Shown piece by piece: positions 1-7,311 of a stretch of DNA of 14,215 nucleotides. The translations under genes and the position numbers were made by a program. Each line of letters starts with the position of its first letter. The stretch's first letter is position 1. This DNA comes from SIG701 sp045577175 (GTDB taxonomy: Bacteria; Bacillota; Clostridia; Oscillospirales; CAG-272). The DNA is taken from positions 1-14,215 of the forward strand of contig JAZNHT010000004.1 in assembly GCA_045577175.1 (NCBI GenBank), in the 5' to 3' direction. Below the pieces are notes generated by a model. That model made no database searches and was not told where the DNA came from. It saw only the letters and a list, made by a program, of their open reading frames with translations.

Positions 1-136
1 CTTCGTCACGGAAAAGTAGCCACATCTGTGGCGGTAGAGCGAGTTTGCAAGTGTCAAATGTTTCAGAGGGCTTTCAGCCCTGCCGGTAACAGGTCCTTAT
101 AGGGCTGAGCAAACCACCGGCTTAGCCGGTGGTTAT
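1..136 (+). repeat. Dispersed structured repeat, copy 1 (IS200/IS605-like 3' end?)
   Basis: Bases 1-75 recur at 14141-14215 in the same orientation with three mismatches. The unit is rich in possible RNA structure. There is a hairpin at 19-32 (GCCAC/GTGGC). CAGCCCT (75-81) can pair with AGGGCTG (101-107), competing with a local GGGC/GCCC hairpin at 68-80. A perfect 10-bp palindrome AACCACCGGC-tta-GCCGGTGGTT closes it at 112-134. GCCGGT (82-87) could also pair with ACCGGC (116-121), giving pseudoknot potential. The unit stops 8 bases short of the stop codon of the neighbouring minus-strand gene. Structured ends with a terminal hairpin are typical of IS200/IS605-family elements and their non-autonomous derivatives, but no transposase is in view, so the assignment is inference. 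The 112-134 hairpin may also help end transcription of the minus-strand operon. The true left boundary lies outside the window. Confidence 0.7.
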
Positions 137-143
137 GATTCTG

Positions 144-2486
144 TTATTCGAGTTCCACGATATTCACATTCCCAAGCCTTCGCGCGATGTTCGCCTCTCG
201 CTTGTGGCAGGAGAGCAAAATACTCTGTGCACCGTCCTCTCCCGTTGCCAAAAGAGCAAGGATTCGCTCCAGTCGCACCTCATCCACACGGGCGAAGCTC
301 TCGTCGTAGATCAAGGGCGGACGCAAGTTTTCAAACAGCACTCCCGTGAGCGCACGGCGCAGACTGACGTAGGCGATGTCTTTCGTGCCTTCGGAGAGGT
401 ATTCCACCTCGTGTGTCTGACCGCCGCGGGTGAAGTTCATGGAGAGGGACTCATCCACGCCGATCGCGTCGAACGAGCCACCGGCGAATCGGTTGGCGGA
501 GGCACACGCCTCACGCACCACGCGCGGCAGAACGCCTGCACGCATGGCTTCCGAGGCACTTTTCAGCATATCAATCGCCAAGCAGTACGCCTCGTGCCGT
601 TTGGCGAGTTCTTCGATTTCTACGTCCAGCGCGGTGATTTTGTCCGCGATCTCCGCAGGGGATACGGATACGGCACGTGCGGCGGCGATGCCTGTTTCCA
701 GCGAGTGCATCCGTTTTTCCGCGGTGGCGTATTCTTCCTTCAGTTGATCGAGCGCGGCACGGGCAGCCTCCAATCTCGGCTGATCGATGCCCGAGGCGAT
801 CCGTCCCTCCGCCGTCTGCATATTTTTCGCAAACGCCTCGCGCACGGCGGTTTCGTCCTCTGTGGAGAGCTGCTCCTCCAAAACGGAGAGCCGTCCGCGC
901 AGCGCGTCTGCCTCACTGCGGAGTGAATCCACAAAGGCGCAGTGCTTCTCCGCTTCCTCCGTGGCGGCGGCAAGCGCGGCAAGGGCGCGATCCGCCAAAA
1001 CGGTGTCTTTTTCCCCGTCGTCCGTGTCGATGACAGGCTTTTTGTCCTCGCCGATCACACGCTCCGCGAGGCGGAGTGCCTCCAGTGCCTGTGTGCGCCG
1101 CTGTTCACAGGTGTTGTCGTATGCTTCGTCCAGATGCTGTTCTTCCGCCTTCAGCTTGTCGGGATCATCCGCTTCGCCGTGCTTTCTGACAACGGCGGCA
1201 GGAATATCCTCCACCGAATCGGCGCCCCATTCCGTCAGATGCCGAATGAGCTTCCGTTTGGCACTGCCGCGCACAATGAAGAACACGACAGCGAGCACAG
1301 CAAGCAGTGCGGCACCGGCGACGGCGGCTGTAAAGTACATTTGGATTCCCTTGAAAAAGAACCACGCTGCCGCGCCTGCCGCGGCGGCGAGGAGCAGAAA
1401 AATAATTCCGACAGCGGTCATTCCGCGCATACGTTTGCGCAGGGATACCGCCGTGTGCGTGGCGTCCTCCGTATCAATATGGACGTTGGTAACGGTCTGA
1501 TACGCCGCTTTCCACTGCGCGTGCGCTTCGGTGCGTGCGGTTTTCAGCTTGTCCGTCATCTCACCGAGCGAGCGAAGCCGCTGTCCGGCGTCCTTCAGCT
1601 GGGCGAGATAGGCAGCGTTCGGTCCGCCTGCCTCCGCTTCGGCGATTTTTTCTTCCGTTTCGGCGATTTTCTTTCGCGCCGCTGCCGCGGTGTCAAAGCG
1701 GCGGCGGATGACATTCAAAGCACCGTAGCGGCAGACGAGCGTCTGCGAACGGATTTTCTCCTGCAATGCTTCGCACTGAGCCTTGGCGGTCGCGAAATCC
1801 TCCTCGGATGCCGTGAGGGAGCCGGAGCGAGCCTCTGCATCACGGAGCATGGCGACCGCATCGCTTCGCTCGGTGCGGAGATCGTGGAGTAGTCCGCCGC
1901 CGCCGTTTTTGTGCAGGATGCGGCGTGTTTCCTCGTCCAGATTTTCGATGGCTTTCTTTGTGCCGACCGATTCGTTTGCGCTGAACAGCAGGTTCTCAAT
2001 CGAGGCGAGGACGCCTGTGCTGCTGATGCGTGCGCCGTCGATCTGCCGGACGAAAACGGTGTTCATGAAAATATTCTCCGGCACGCCGAGGAGTGTGTCG
2101 CCCGGATTCGCGCCTTTCAGAACGACTGTGTTTGTCTCCGTATCGATCATGCGGACGCTTTCGCGTACCGTTTCGCGCGTTTTGCCGCCGTCCTCCGTCT
2201 GGGCTACGGTGAGCAAACGCTCGATACGGTATTCCTTCTCGCCGTCCGCGACGGTCATGGAGCCGCCTGCCGTGCCCGTGCTCCAGTTTACATAGCGGCG
2301 GCGCTCCGTCAGCTCACCGCCCGTGGATTTCCCGGAGAGGCCGTACAGCATGAATTTGATAAACATGGCGGCGGCACTTTTGCCGGATTCGTTATCGCCT
2401 TCGATAATGTTCAAACCGTTGGTCAGATCGATTTCGCGATCTCTCAGCGTACCGAAGGCGGAAATGTTCAGATTTTTTATGTACAT
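144..2486 (-). CDS. YhaN/SbcC-like AAA ATPase with central membrane hairpin
   Basis: A 780-residue SMC/Rad50-type ATPase, the likely partner of the SbcD-like nuclease encoded just upstream. Walker A is GDNESGKSA (residues 30-38). A coiled-coil-rich middle follows. Near the C-terminus is an ABC signature, LSEGTKD (about 697-703), where many family members have LSGGT. Walker B is PLIYDES (about 724-730). Two adjacent hydrophobic helices at about 357-379 and 383-405 interrupt the coiled coil, suggesting membrane anchoring. Such segments fit YhaN-type rather than classical soluble SbcC proteins, and the protein is also shorter than classical SbcC. The start MYIKNLNISAFG is chosen because GGAGG lies 7 bases upstream and the motif is the usual N-terminus of the family; the frame stays open further upstream, but only inside the preceding gene. 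It lies 13 bases after that gene's stop, so the two are cotranscribed. Function in DNA end processing or repair is inferred from the family. Confidence 0.85.
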   Translation of the reverse strand: MYIKNLNISAFGTLRDREIDLTNGLNIIEGDNESGKSAAAMFIKFMLYGLSGKSTGGELTERRRYVNWSTGTAGGSMTVADGEKEYRIERLLTVAQTEDGGKTRETVRESVRMIDTETNTVVLKGANPGDTLLGVPENIFMNTVFVRQIDGARISSTGVLASIENLLFSANESVGTKKAIENLDEETRRILHKNGGGGLLHDLRTERSDAVAMLRDAEARSGSLTASEEDFATAKAQCEALQEKIRSQTLVCRYGALNVIRRRFDTAAAARKKIAETEEKIAEAEAGGPNAAYLAQLKDAGQRLRSLGEMTDKLKTARTEAHAQWKAAYQTVTNVHIDTEDATHTAVSLRKRMRGMTAVGIIFLLLAAAAGAAAWFFFKGIQMYFTAAVAGAALLAVLAVVFFIVRGSAKRKLIRHLTEWGADSVEDIPAAVVRKHGEADDPDKLKAEEQHLDEAYDNTCEQRRTQALEALRLAERVIGEDKKPVIDTDDGEKDTVLADRALAALAAATEEAEKHCAFVDSLRSEADALRGRLSVLEEQLSTEDETAVREAFAKNMQTAEGRIASGIDQPRLEAARAALDQLKEEYATAEKRMHSLETGIAAARAVSVSPAEIADKITALDVEIEELAKRHEAYCLAIDMLKSASEAMRAGVLPRVVREACASANRFAGGSFDAIGVDESLSMNFTRGGQTHEVEYLSEGTKDIAYVSLRRALTGVLFENLRPPLIYDESFARVDEVRLERILALLATGEDGAQSILLSCHKREANIARRLGNVNIVELE

Positions 2487-2499
2487 ACGAAAGCCTCCG

Positions 2500-3624
2500 T
2501 CAAAGATCGCTGATATTCTCGCCGGCGATGGCGGCAAGTCCCAAGCGGAGCGCGCGCACCGCGATTTCCCGCTCTCGCGGAGAGGCGGTTTCGATTTTAT
2601 TCCGCATAGCGCGGTAGAACGCACCGCGTACCGTGCGGTCGTTTTCAAATTCTTGTGCGTCGAGCCGTGGGATTGTCTCGTCCAGAATCTCCAAGGACAA
2701 AAGCTGAGAGAAGCGTGTGGCGAGGGAGCGTTTGTCGATCACGAGGGAAGGGGAGACCGCGCCCGTCAAAACCGCACGCAGGCACGTGTCCGCGCCGAGT
2801 GCGTTTTTCCCGATTTCCTCTGCAAGTACGTCCTCAATCAATGTGAGTGTGTCCGCGCCCGTGCAGTCAATGGCGAGACGCTCATAGCGGCGCGAGGAGA
2901 AGCGGACGCGCTGTGCCGTCACGTGCGCCATACCGTTTTTCTTTTGAATATCGACCACGACCGCACCCTTCGGTCCGACCTCGTCCGGTCCGCGTCCCTC
3001 AAGACAGCCGCAGTACGCATACGCGCGGCTTCCGTCGCTGACGATTCCCTCCGGGTTGTGGATGTGTCCGAGTGCCGCGTATTCTGCACCGAAGGCGGCG
3101 AGATCCGCTTTTGTGATCGGGCAGTAGGAGGAAAGCGGAGATGACATATCTCCGTGCGCACAGAGCAGATTGATCCGGTCGGGATTATTGACGTGCGCAC
3201 CGCTCAACGGGCAGTCCGTGCGGCTCGGTGCGGTGAAGGCGTATCCGTATACGTCCGCGCCGTACTGATCAAACGCGAAATACGACAGCGTCGGCTCGGT
3301 GAAAACATACACGTTTTCGGGGAATACGTTTTTCTCCCAGATACTGCCCGGTGCGGCGCAATCGTGGTTGCCGGGCGAAATGACGATCGGCTTTCCGAAC
3401 GCAGAAAACTCACGGATCAGCATGGCAAGGGTTTCACGCGATATAAAGGAATCTTCAAACAGATCTCCCGCGATCAGGATCATATCGATGCCGTTTTCAC
3501 GAGCGTAGCGCATCATGCGAATAAACGTCGTGCGAAGCTCATCGCGGCGGGATGATGCGCTCCCGACATCCGAACGGGAGAAGGAGCTGTCGAGATGAAT
3601 GTCACCGGTGTGCAGGATTTTCAA
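2500..3624 (-). CDS. YhaO/SbcD-like metallophosphoesterase (DNA repair exonuclease)
   Basis: A calcineurin-like metallophosphoesterase of the Mre11/SbcD type. Counting from the proposed TTG start, the metal-binding motifs appear in order: D-x-H in GDIHLDS (D8, H10), GDLFED (GD 53-54), GNHD (85-88), HGD (157-159) and GHIH (186-189). The C-terminal third is less conserved and would be the capping/partner-binding region. The family cleaves DNA ends with Mn2+ under control of an SbcC/Rad50-like ATPase, here the next gene downstream in the same operon. Start choice: an in-frame ATG at 3642 lacks a ribosome binding site, and its own codons 2-3 form the AGGAGG. That AGGAGG sits 9 bases before TTG at 3624, which also yields the family-typical N-terminus (M)KILHTGDIHLDS. 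GTG at 3630 is possible but too close. The product is about 374 residues. Confidence 0.87.
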   Translation of the reverse strand: MKILHTGDIHLDSSFSRSDVGSASSRRDELRTTFIRMMRYARENGIDMILIAGDLFEDSFISRETLAMLIREFSAFGKPIVISPGNHDCAAPGSIWEKNVFPENVYVFTEPTLSYFAFDQYGADVYGYAFTAPSRTDCPLSGAHVNNPDRINLLCAHGDMSSPLSSYCPITKADLAAFGAEYAALGHIHNPEGIVSDGSRAYAYCGCLEGRGPDEVGPKGAVVVDIQKKNGMAHVTAQRVRFSSRRYERLAIDCTGADTLTLIEDVLAEEIGKNALGADTCLRAVLTGAVSPSLVIDKRSLATRFSQLLSLEILDETIPRLDAQEFENDRTVRGAFYRAMRNKIETASPREREIAVRALRLGLAAIAGENISDL

Positions 3625-3662
3625 GTGCACGGTCCTCCTCATTCAAAAATATTTACAATACT

Positions 3663-3691
3663 ATTATACCATGTCCCGCGTCAATCAGCAA
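3663..3691 (-). promoter_or_regulatory. Sigma-A promoter of the yhaO-yhaN-like operon
   Basis: Read on the minus strand, TTGCTG (3691-3686), a 17-base spacer and a perfect TATAAT (3668-3663) lie about 40 bases upstream of the nuclease start. It is back to back with the rbfA promoter, so this short intergenic gap is a divergent promoter region. Confidence 0.75.
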
Positions 3692-3752
3692 GGGCAAAAA
3701 CGAAATAAACCGCATTTTGTCAAAAACGGGATGCCTGATGTAAAAAAAGCGA

Positions 3753-3781
3753 TTGTAATTTTTCAAGTGATGTGGTATACT
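3753..3781 (+). promoter_or_regulatory. Sigma-A promoter of the rbfA operon
   Basis: TTGTAA (3753-3758), a 17-base spacer and TATACT (3776-3781) lie 34 bases upstream of the rbfA start codon. In many Firmicutes rbfA follows infB in a longer operon; here a strong promoter makes rbfA the first gene of its own transcript. Confidence 0.75.
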
Positions 3782-3815
3782 GTTTTATAAGAGATTTACA
3801 ACATGGGAGGCACAT

Positions 3816-4187
3816 ATGCCGAATTACAGAAAAGAACGCGTGAACGATTCCGTGATGCAGGAGGTATCCATGATTCTCCGTGAGGTCAAGGATCCGCGCG
3901 TCGGGATGATTACCGTTACGGGCGCGTCCGTCAGCGGCGATCTCAAATATGCGAAGATTTACTTTTCCGCCTTTGACGGGGACGTGAAGGAGACGCTTAA
4001 GGGACTGAAAAGCGCGTCCGGCTTTATCCGTTCGCAGCTTGCGCAGAGACTGAATCTGCGCGCTACGCCCGAGCTCACGTTTGTGTACGACGATTCCGTC
4101 AGCCACGGTGCGCACATCGCGTCGCTCCTCAGTTCTTTGGATATTCCGTCGGATGATACCGCGGAGGCAGACGATGACGGAGAGTAA
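3816..4187 (+). CDS. rbfA: Ribosome-binding factor A
   Basis: A 123-residue protein of the usual RbfA length. It binds the 30S subunit late in assembly and promotes 16S rRNA 5'-end maturation, acting in the cytoplasm and being most important in the cold. Family features seen: N-terminal YRKERVNDSVMQEVSMIL, then EVKDPRV, then the KH-like core with VTGASVSGDLKYAKIYFS and the C-terminal stretch LRATPELTFVYDDSVSHGAHIASLL. The tail is acidic (AEADDDGE). The start has GGGAGG 5 bases upstream. Its 3' end overlaps the next gene by 14 bases, which implies translational coupling. The rbfA-nrnA-truB order is a well-known Firmicutes arrangement and supports the call. Confidence 0.95.
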   Translation: MPNYRKERVNDSVMQEVSMILREVKDPRVGMITVTGASVSGDLKYAKIYFSAFDGDVKETLKGLKSASGFIRSQLAQRLNLRATPELTFVYDDSVSHGAHIASLLSSLDIPSDDTAEADDDGE

Positions 4188-5208
4188 AGCCATCGCCGTC
4201 ACGCTTGACGAGGCGGTACGGGTTCTCACAGACGCACCGTCCGTGCTCATTTTCATTCATCAGAATCCGGATGGGGATGCACTCGGCAGCGGCTTTGCGC
4301 TCGCACAGATGCTCCGCGGTATGGGCAAGACGGCGCGTGTCGTCTGCGCGGATGAGATTCCGCACCGCCTTTGCTTTCTGATGCGCGGACAGGACGACTG
4401 CGCTTATACCGAAGGGATGGAGAGCGACTACGCGCTTCTTTGCGCGGTTGATACGGCATCAACGGCACAGCTCGGTGCGCTGTCTCCGCTTGCGGAGAAA
4501 ATCACGCTCAGCCTCGATCATCACGAGCAGAATGATCCGTTTTGTGCGCACTGTACCGTCCCGACCGCATCGGCGGCAGGGGAGGTTCTTTTCGATCTGT
4601 ACGGGCTTTTCGTTGCGGAGGGGCAGCTCACGCCGTCGGCGGATATTGCGCGCCTGCTTTATGCCGCAATCGTGTCCGATACGGGCAGCTTCAAATTTTC
4701 CAATACCACAAAGACGACGCTTCTGAAGGCGGCGGAGCTTTTGGAGGCGATCAGCACTGCCGAGGACGGCGGGGACGATCTCGCCATGCTGAATCACCGG
4801 CTGTTTTCGTGCCGTACACTGTCCGAGCTGTATGCACAGCGCACGGCGATCGACTCGCTTCGCCTGTTTTTTGACGGCGCACTCGGTGTCGTTCTGCTGA
4901 CGGAGGAGATGCTCACACAAAACGGGCTCAGCCGAGAGGATTTCGGAGATATTGTCGGGATTCCGCGTTCGATTGAGGGCGTGCGGATTGCTTTGTCGGT
5001 AAAGCAGTCGGAGACGGATCCGACGAGCTTTCGTATCAGTTCCCGCGCGACGGAGGATCTCGATGTCGCTTCCGTTTGCGCATCGTTCGGCGGCGGCGGT
5101 CACAGACGCGCAGCGGGATGCACGGTCACGGCACCCGATGCAGAGAGCGCGATTGCCATTGTGACCGAAGCGTTCGGAAGGCTGCTCGGTGCGGAGGATG
5201 CCACATGA
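4174..5208 (+). CDS. nrnA: DHH/DHHA1 phosphoesterase, NrnA-type oligoribonuclease/pAp phosphatase
   Basis: A 344-residue cytoplasmic phosphoesterase. NrnA enzymes degrade 2-5-nt RNAs and dephosphorylate 3',5'-pAp, using Mn2+. DHH-family motifs in order: HQNPDGDALGSG (29-40), VDTA (92-95), the name-giving DHH (115-117), SDTGSF (168-173) and the DHHA1 substrate-binding loop GGGGH (306-310). All expected metal ligands are present. ATG at 4174 is chosen because GGAGG precedes it by 6 bases and the conserved N-terminus follows; a start further upstream would run through rbfA in another frame. It overlaps rbfA by 14 bases and shares ATGA with truB (4-base overlap), so the three are translationally coupled. 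Confidence 0.92.
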   Translation: MTESKAIAVTLDEAVRVLTDAPSVLIFIHQNPDGDALGSGFALAQMLRGMGKTARVVCADEIPHRLCFLMRGQDDCAYTEGMESDYALLCAVDTASTAQLGALSPLAEKITLSLDHHEQNDPFCAHCTVPTASAAGEVLFDLYGLFVAEGQLTPSADIARLLYAAIVSDTGSFKFSNTTKTTLLKAAELLEAISTAEDGGDDLAMLNHRLFSCRTLSELYAQRTAIDSLRLFFDGALGVVLLTEEMLTQNGLSREDFGDIVGIPRSIEGVRIALSVKQSETDPTSFRISSRATEDLDVASVCASFGGGGHRRAAGCTVTAPDAESAIAIVTEAFGRLLGAEDAT

Positions 5209-6119
5209 GCGTGCCGCTTTCGGGAATCATCGTGGTCAATAAGCACGCGGGTGTTACGTCATCCGATATTGTCAACCGACTGCGCCGCCTGTTCGGTACG
5301 AAGCAGGTCGGGCATACGGGCACGCTCGATCCGATGGCGACGGGCGTTCTGCCCGTGCTGATCGGCAGGGCTGTCAAAGCGTCCGATTTCATCGTGGCGG
5401 AGAATAAGCGATACACCGCCGGGATGCGTCTCGGCATCACAACCGATACGGAGGACACAAGCGGTACGGTGCTGACGGAGAGTGAAACGCTCCCGAGCGA
5501 AGATGAGGTGCTTGCCGCTGTGTCAAAATTTGTCGGGGATATTGAGCAGATTCCGCCGATGTACAGTGCTTTGAAGGTCGGCGGCAAAAAACTGGTCGAT
5601 CTTGCCCGTGAGGGGATCACCGTGGAGCGAAAGCCGCGCCCGATCCGTATCGATTCGCTCACCGCAGTCAGAGAAGCGGACGATCTTTACCGACTCGACG
5701 TGCGGTGCTCGAAGGGGACGTACATACGGACGCTTTGCGCCGATATTGGGGCATCTCTCGGATGCGGTGCGGCGATGTCCTCATTGATCCGTACGGAAAG
5801 CGGTCCGTTTACGCTTTATGAGGCGGTTACGGTCGCCGAATTGGAGGAGATGACTCCCGAGGAGCGCGTGTCGCGTCTTTTGCCGCTGGAATCGTTTTTT
5901 GCGGACTGCCCTGCGGTTGCGCTGCCCGATTTTTACGCCCGTCTTGCGCAGAACGGATGCGAGATTTATCAAAAGAAGATCGGCACGCATTTTGATAACG
6001 GCGCGCTTGTGCGCCTGTATCGGCACGCGGCGGACGGGAACGAATTTTTTGCGCTCGGGCGTGTGTCCGAGTATGCGGACGGCTCCGCGATCAAAGCGGT
6101 GAAGCTGTTCGTTCTGTGA
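5205..6119 (+). CDS. truB: tRNA pseudouridine(55) synthase
   Basis: A 304-residue enzyme that isomerises U55 of the T-loop in nearly all tRNAs. The catalytic motif GHTGTLDPMATG is at 36-47, with nucleophilic Asp42. Other family landmarks are the N-terminal GIIVVNKHAGVTS, KRYTAGMRLGITTDTED, the PPMYSALKVGGKKLVDLAREG segment and the RCSKGTYIRTLCADIG motif. Length is typical of bacterial TruB. The start is ATGA, overlapping the nrnA stop, with GGAGG 7 bases upstream. In many Firmicutes ribF follows truB; here a nitroreductase gene takes that place 22 bases downstream. Confidence 0.95.
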   Translation: MSVPLSGIIVVNKHAGVTSSDIVNRLRRLFGTKQVGHTGTLDPMATGVLPVLIGRAVKASDFIVAENKRYTAGMRLGITTDTEDTSGTVLTESETLPSEDEVLAAVSKFVGDIEQIPPMYSALKVGGKKLVDLAREGITVERKPRPIRIDSLTAVREADDLYRLDVRCSKGTYIRTLCADIGASLGCGAAMSSLIRTESGPFTLYEAVTVAELEEMTPEERVSRLLPLESFFADCPAVALPDFYARLAQNGCEIYQKKIGTHFDNGALVRLYRHAADGNEFFALGRVSEYADGSAIKAVKLFVL

Positions 6120-6141
6120 ATTATCTGTGTGGGAGGCTTGT

Positions 6142-6720
6142 ATGCAGTTTTACGATCTTGTTTTGAAAAACAGAAGCTACCGTTCGTTCAATGCGGCACG
6201 GACGGTCTTGGAGGAGGAGCTCCGTATGCTTGTGGAATGTGCGCGCGTTTGTCCGTCGGCGGCAAACCGCCAGCCGTTGCGGTATCGCCTCGTCAATACG
6301 CCTTCGGAGATGTCAGCTGTGCTGTCGTACACCCGTTGGGCGGCGGCTTTGCCGGAATGGACGTTTCCGCCGCGCGGCCACGCGCCGACTGCGGCAATCG
6401 TGATTTGCCATGATCGGTCTGTGGTGGAGTCGGAAATCGTCAGCGCAACGGATGTCGGCATTGTCGCGCAGACGATGCTTCTCGCCGCGGCAGAAAAGGG
6501 ACTCGGCGGCTGTATGATCGGCAATTTCAACCGCGCCTCGCTGTCAAAAACTTTGGCGCTTGCCGAAAATCTTGTTCCCGTTCTTGTGATCGCCATCGGT
6601 GAGCCGGATGAGGAGATCATTCTCGAAACGGTGGGCGAGGACGGCGAAACGTCGTATTTCCGCGATGCGGACGGTGTGCATCATGTGCCGAAGCGATCGC
6701 CGGATGCTCTGCTTGTGTGA
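6142..6720 (+). CDS. Nitroreductase family FMN oxidoreductase
   Basis: A 192-residue protein with the small nitroreductase fold. The N-terminal KNRSYRSF (9-16) contains the basic residues that contact FMN phosphate. CPSAANRQPLRYRLVN matches the SAxNxQPW/R flavin/dimer motif. VGIVAQTMLLAAAEKGLGGCMIGNF and the C-terminal LVPVLVIAIGEPDE are characteristic. Family members transfer electrons from NAD(P)H to nitroaromatics, quinones or flavins; the physiological substrate cannot be read from sequence. The start has GGGAGG 5 bases upstream. It is the last gene before a terminator, 22 bases after truB, so it appears to be carried in the rbfA transcript, an association that may be lineage-specific. 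Confidence 0.88.
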   Translation: MQFYDLVLKNRSYRSFNAARTVLEEELRMLVECARVCPSAANRQPLRYRLVNTPSEMSAVLSYTRWAAALPEWTFPPRGHAPTAAIVICHDRSVVESEIVSATDVGIVAQTMLLAAAEKGLGGCMIGNFNRASLSKTLALAENLVPVLVIAIGEPDEEIILETVGEDGETSYFRDADGVHHVPKRSPDALLV

Positions 6721-6727
6721 AATGAAG

Positions 6728-6762
6728 AAAACCGTGAGGTAATGAAATCTCGCGGTTTTTTT
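6728..6762 (+). terminator. Rho-independent terminator of the rbfA operon
   Basis: AACCGTGAG pairs with CTCGCGGTT (one G-U pair) around a loop of about 10 bases, followed by a run of seven T. It begins 8 bases after the nitroreductase stop codon. Confidence 0.85.
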
Positions 6763-6840
6763 CGTGGATACTGTATAAGCTATGATTACAGAAATATAAG
6801 TTCCCGTGTGAACAAATGATGAAAAAACAAAAAACTCCCA

Positions 6841-6870
6841 TTCATAAACGATGCATCTGAGTTTATAATA
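6841..6870 (+). promoter_or_regulatory. Candidate promoter of the spore-protein gene (sigma-A or sigma-G)
   Basis: TTCATA (6841-6846), a 17-base spacer and TATAATA (6864-6870) precede the spore-protein gene by about 70 bases. It has two mismatches to the sigma-A -35 and a perfect sigma-A -10. It is also one mismatch per box from sigma-G patterns (TGHATA, CATnnTA), which is what the family would need for forespore expression. The sequence alone does not decide. Confidence 0.5.
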
Positions 6871-6937
6871 ATAGCAGAGGACGCGAGAGCGTACCTCAAT
6901 GATATAGATGAATCAAAAACAAATGGGAGAAAAAATT

Positions 6938-7201
6938 ATGGCAAGCAATAAGGCACTTGTACCGGAAGCAAAGAAGGCACTTGATCAGTTCAAGATGGAG
7001 GCGGCAAGCGAAGTCGGCGTTACGCTGAACCAGGGTTATAACGGCGATCTCACTTCCCGTCAGGCTGGCTCCATCGGCGGTCAGATGGTTAAGAATATGC
7101 CTACCATACGAACTATGAAACAGGTCTCTTTTGAAAGAACGAACCGTATCGTAGACGGGCATAAAACCACCGTTCGTTACATAGCGGAGCTGACGATCTA
7201 A
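6938..7201 (+). CDS. Alpha/beta-type small acid-soluble spore protein with replaced C-terminus
   Basis: Residues 1 to about 54 are a textbook alpha/beta SASP of the clostridial kind: VPEAKKALDQFKMEAASEVGV, then the second signature GYNGDLTSRQAGSIGGQMVKNM. These proteins coat DNA in the dormant spore, protect it from UV and heat, and are cleaved by Gpr at germination; the conserved E-x-A-x-E-x-G site (around MEAASEVGV) is present. A normal SASP ends within about 10-15 residues of GGxMVK with a lysine/glutamate-rich helix. Here a tail of about 33 residues follows (PTIRTMKQVSFERTNRIV... ending YIAELTI), giving 87 residues instead of about 60-70. The tail is basic, resembles no SASP, and its last codons lie in a repeat found again at 8778. 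GGGAGA precedes the ATG by 7 bases. The protein is either a functional chimera or a 3'-disrupted gene. Confidence 0.85.
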   Translation: MASNKALVPEAKKALDQFKMEAASEVGVTLNQGYNGDLTSRQAGSIGGQMVKNMPTIRTMKQVSFERTNRIVDGHKTTVRYIAELTI

Positions 7202-7219
7202 CAGAAAACCCTCCCGAAG
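7181..7219 (+). repeat. 39-bp direct repeat, left copy
   Basis: It starts ATAGCGGAGCTGACG and ends CTCCCGAAG. It matches 8778-8816 with a single mismatch, and similarity fades over the next 8 bases. It covers the last six codons and stop of the chimeric SASP gene (IAELTI-stop) plus the first arm of what in the right copy is a full terminator. Here the second arm is missing. The pair brackets the first ATPase gene. Confidence 0.9.
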
Positions 7220-7249
7220 TGTTATTTATAAAAATGCGTGATATGTAAA

Positions 7250-7298
7250 AGAAAAACGCACTGCCCTTATGGAGAAGTGATTCTCTGCAAGGGCAGTG
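7250..7298 (-). terminator. Terminator of the first AAA_14/DUF4143 gene
   Basis: CACTGCCCTT (7259-7268) and AAGGGCAGTG (7289-7298) form a perfect 10-bp stem with a nested GAGAA/TTCTC hairpin. On the minus strand it is followed by GCGTTTTTC, so it ends the ATPase transcript 13 bases after its stop codon. On the plus strand the T-tract is poor (ttattt). Confidence 0.8.
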
Positions 7299-7311
7299 TT
7301 ATTTCATAGGA

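Noticed and set aside
129..2513. Several long plus-strand frames opposite the YhaN-like gene
   Set aside because: They are shadows produced by high G+C codon use in the real minus-strand gene; the translations are rich in R, A and S without motifs.
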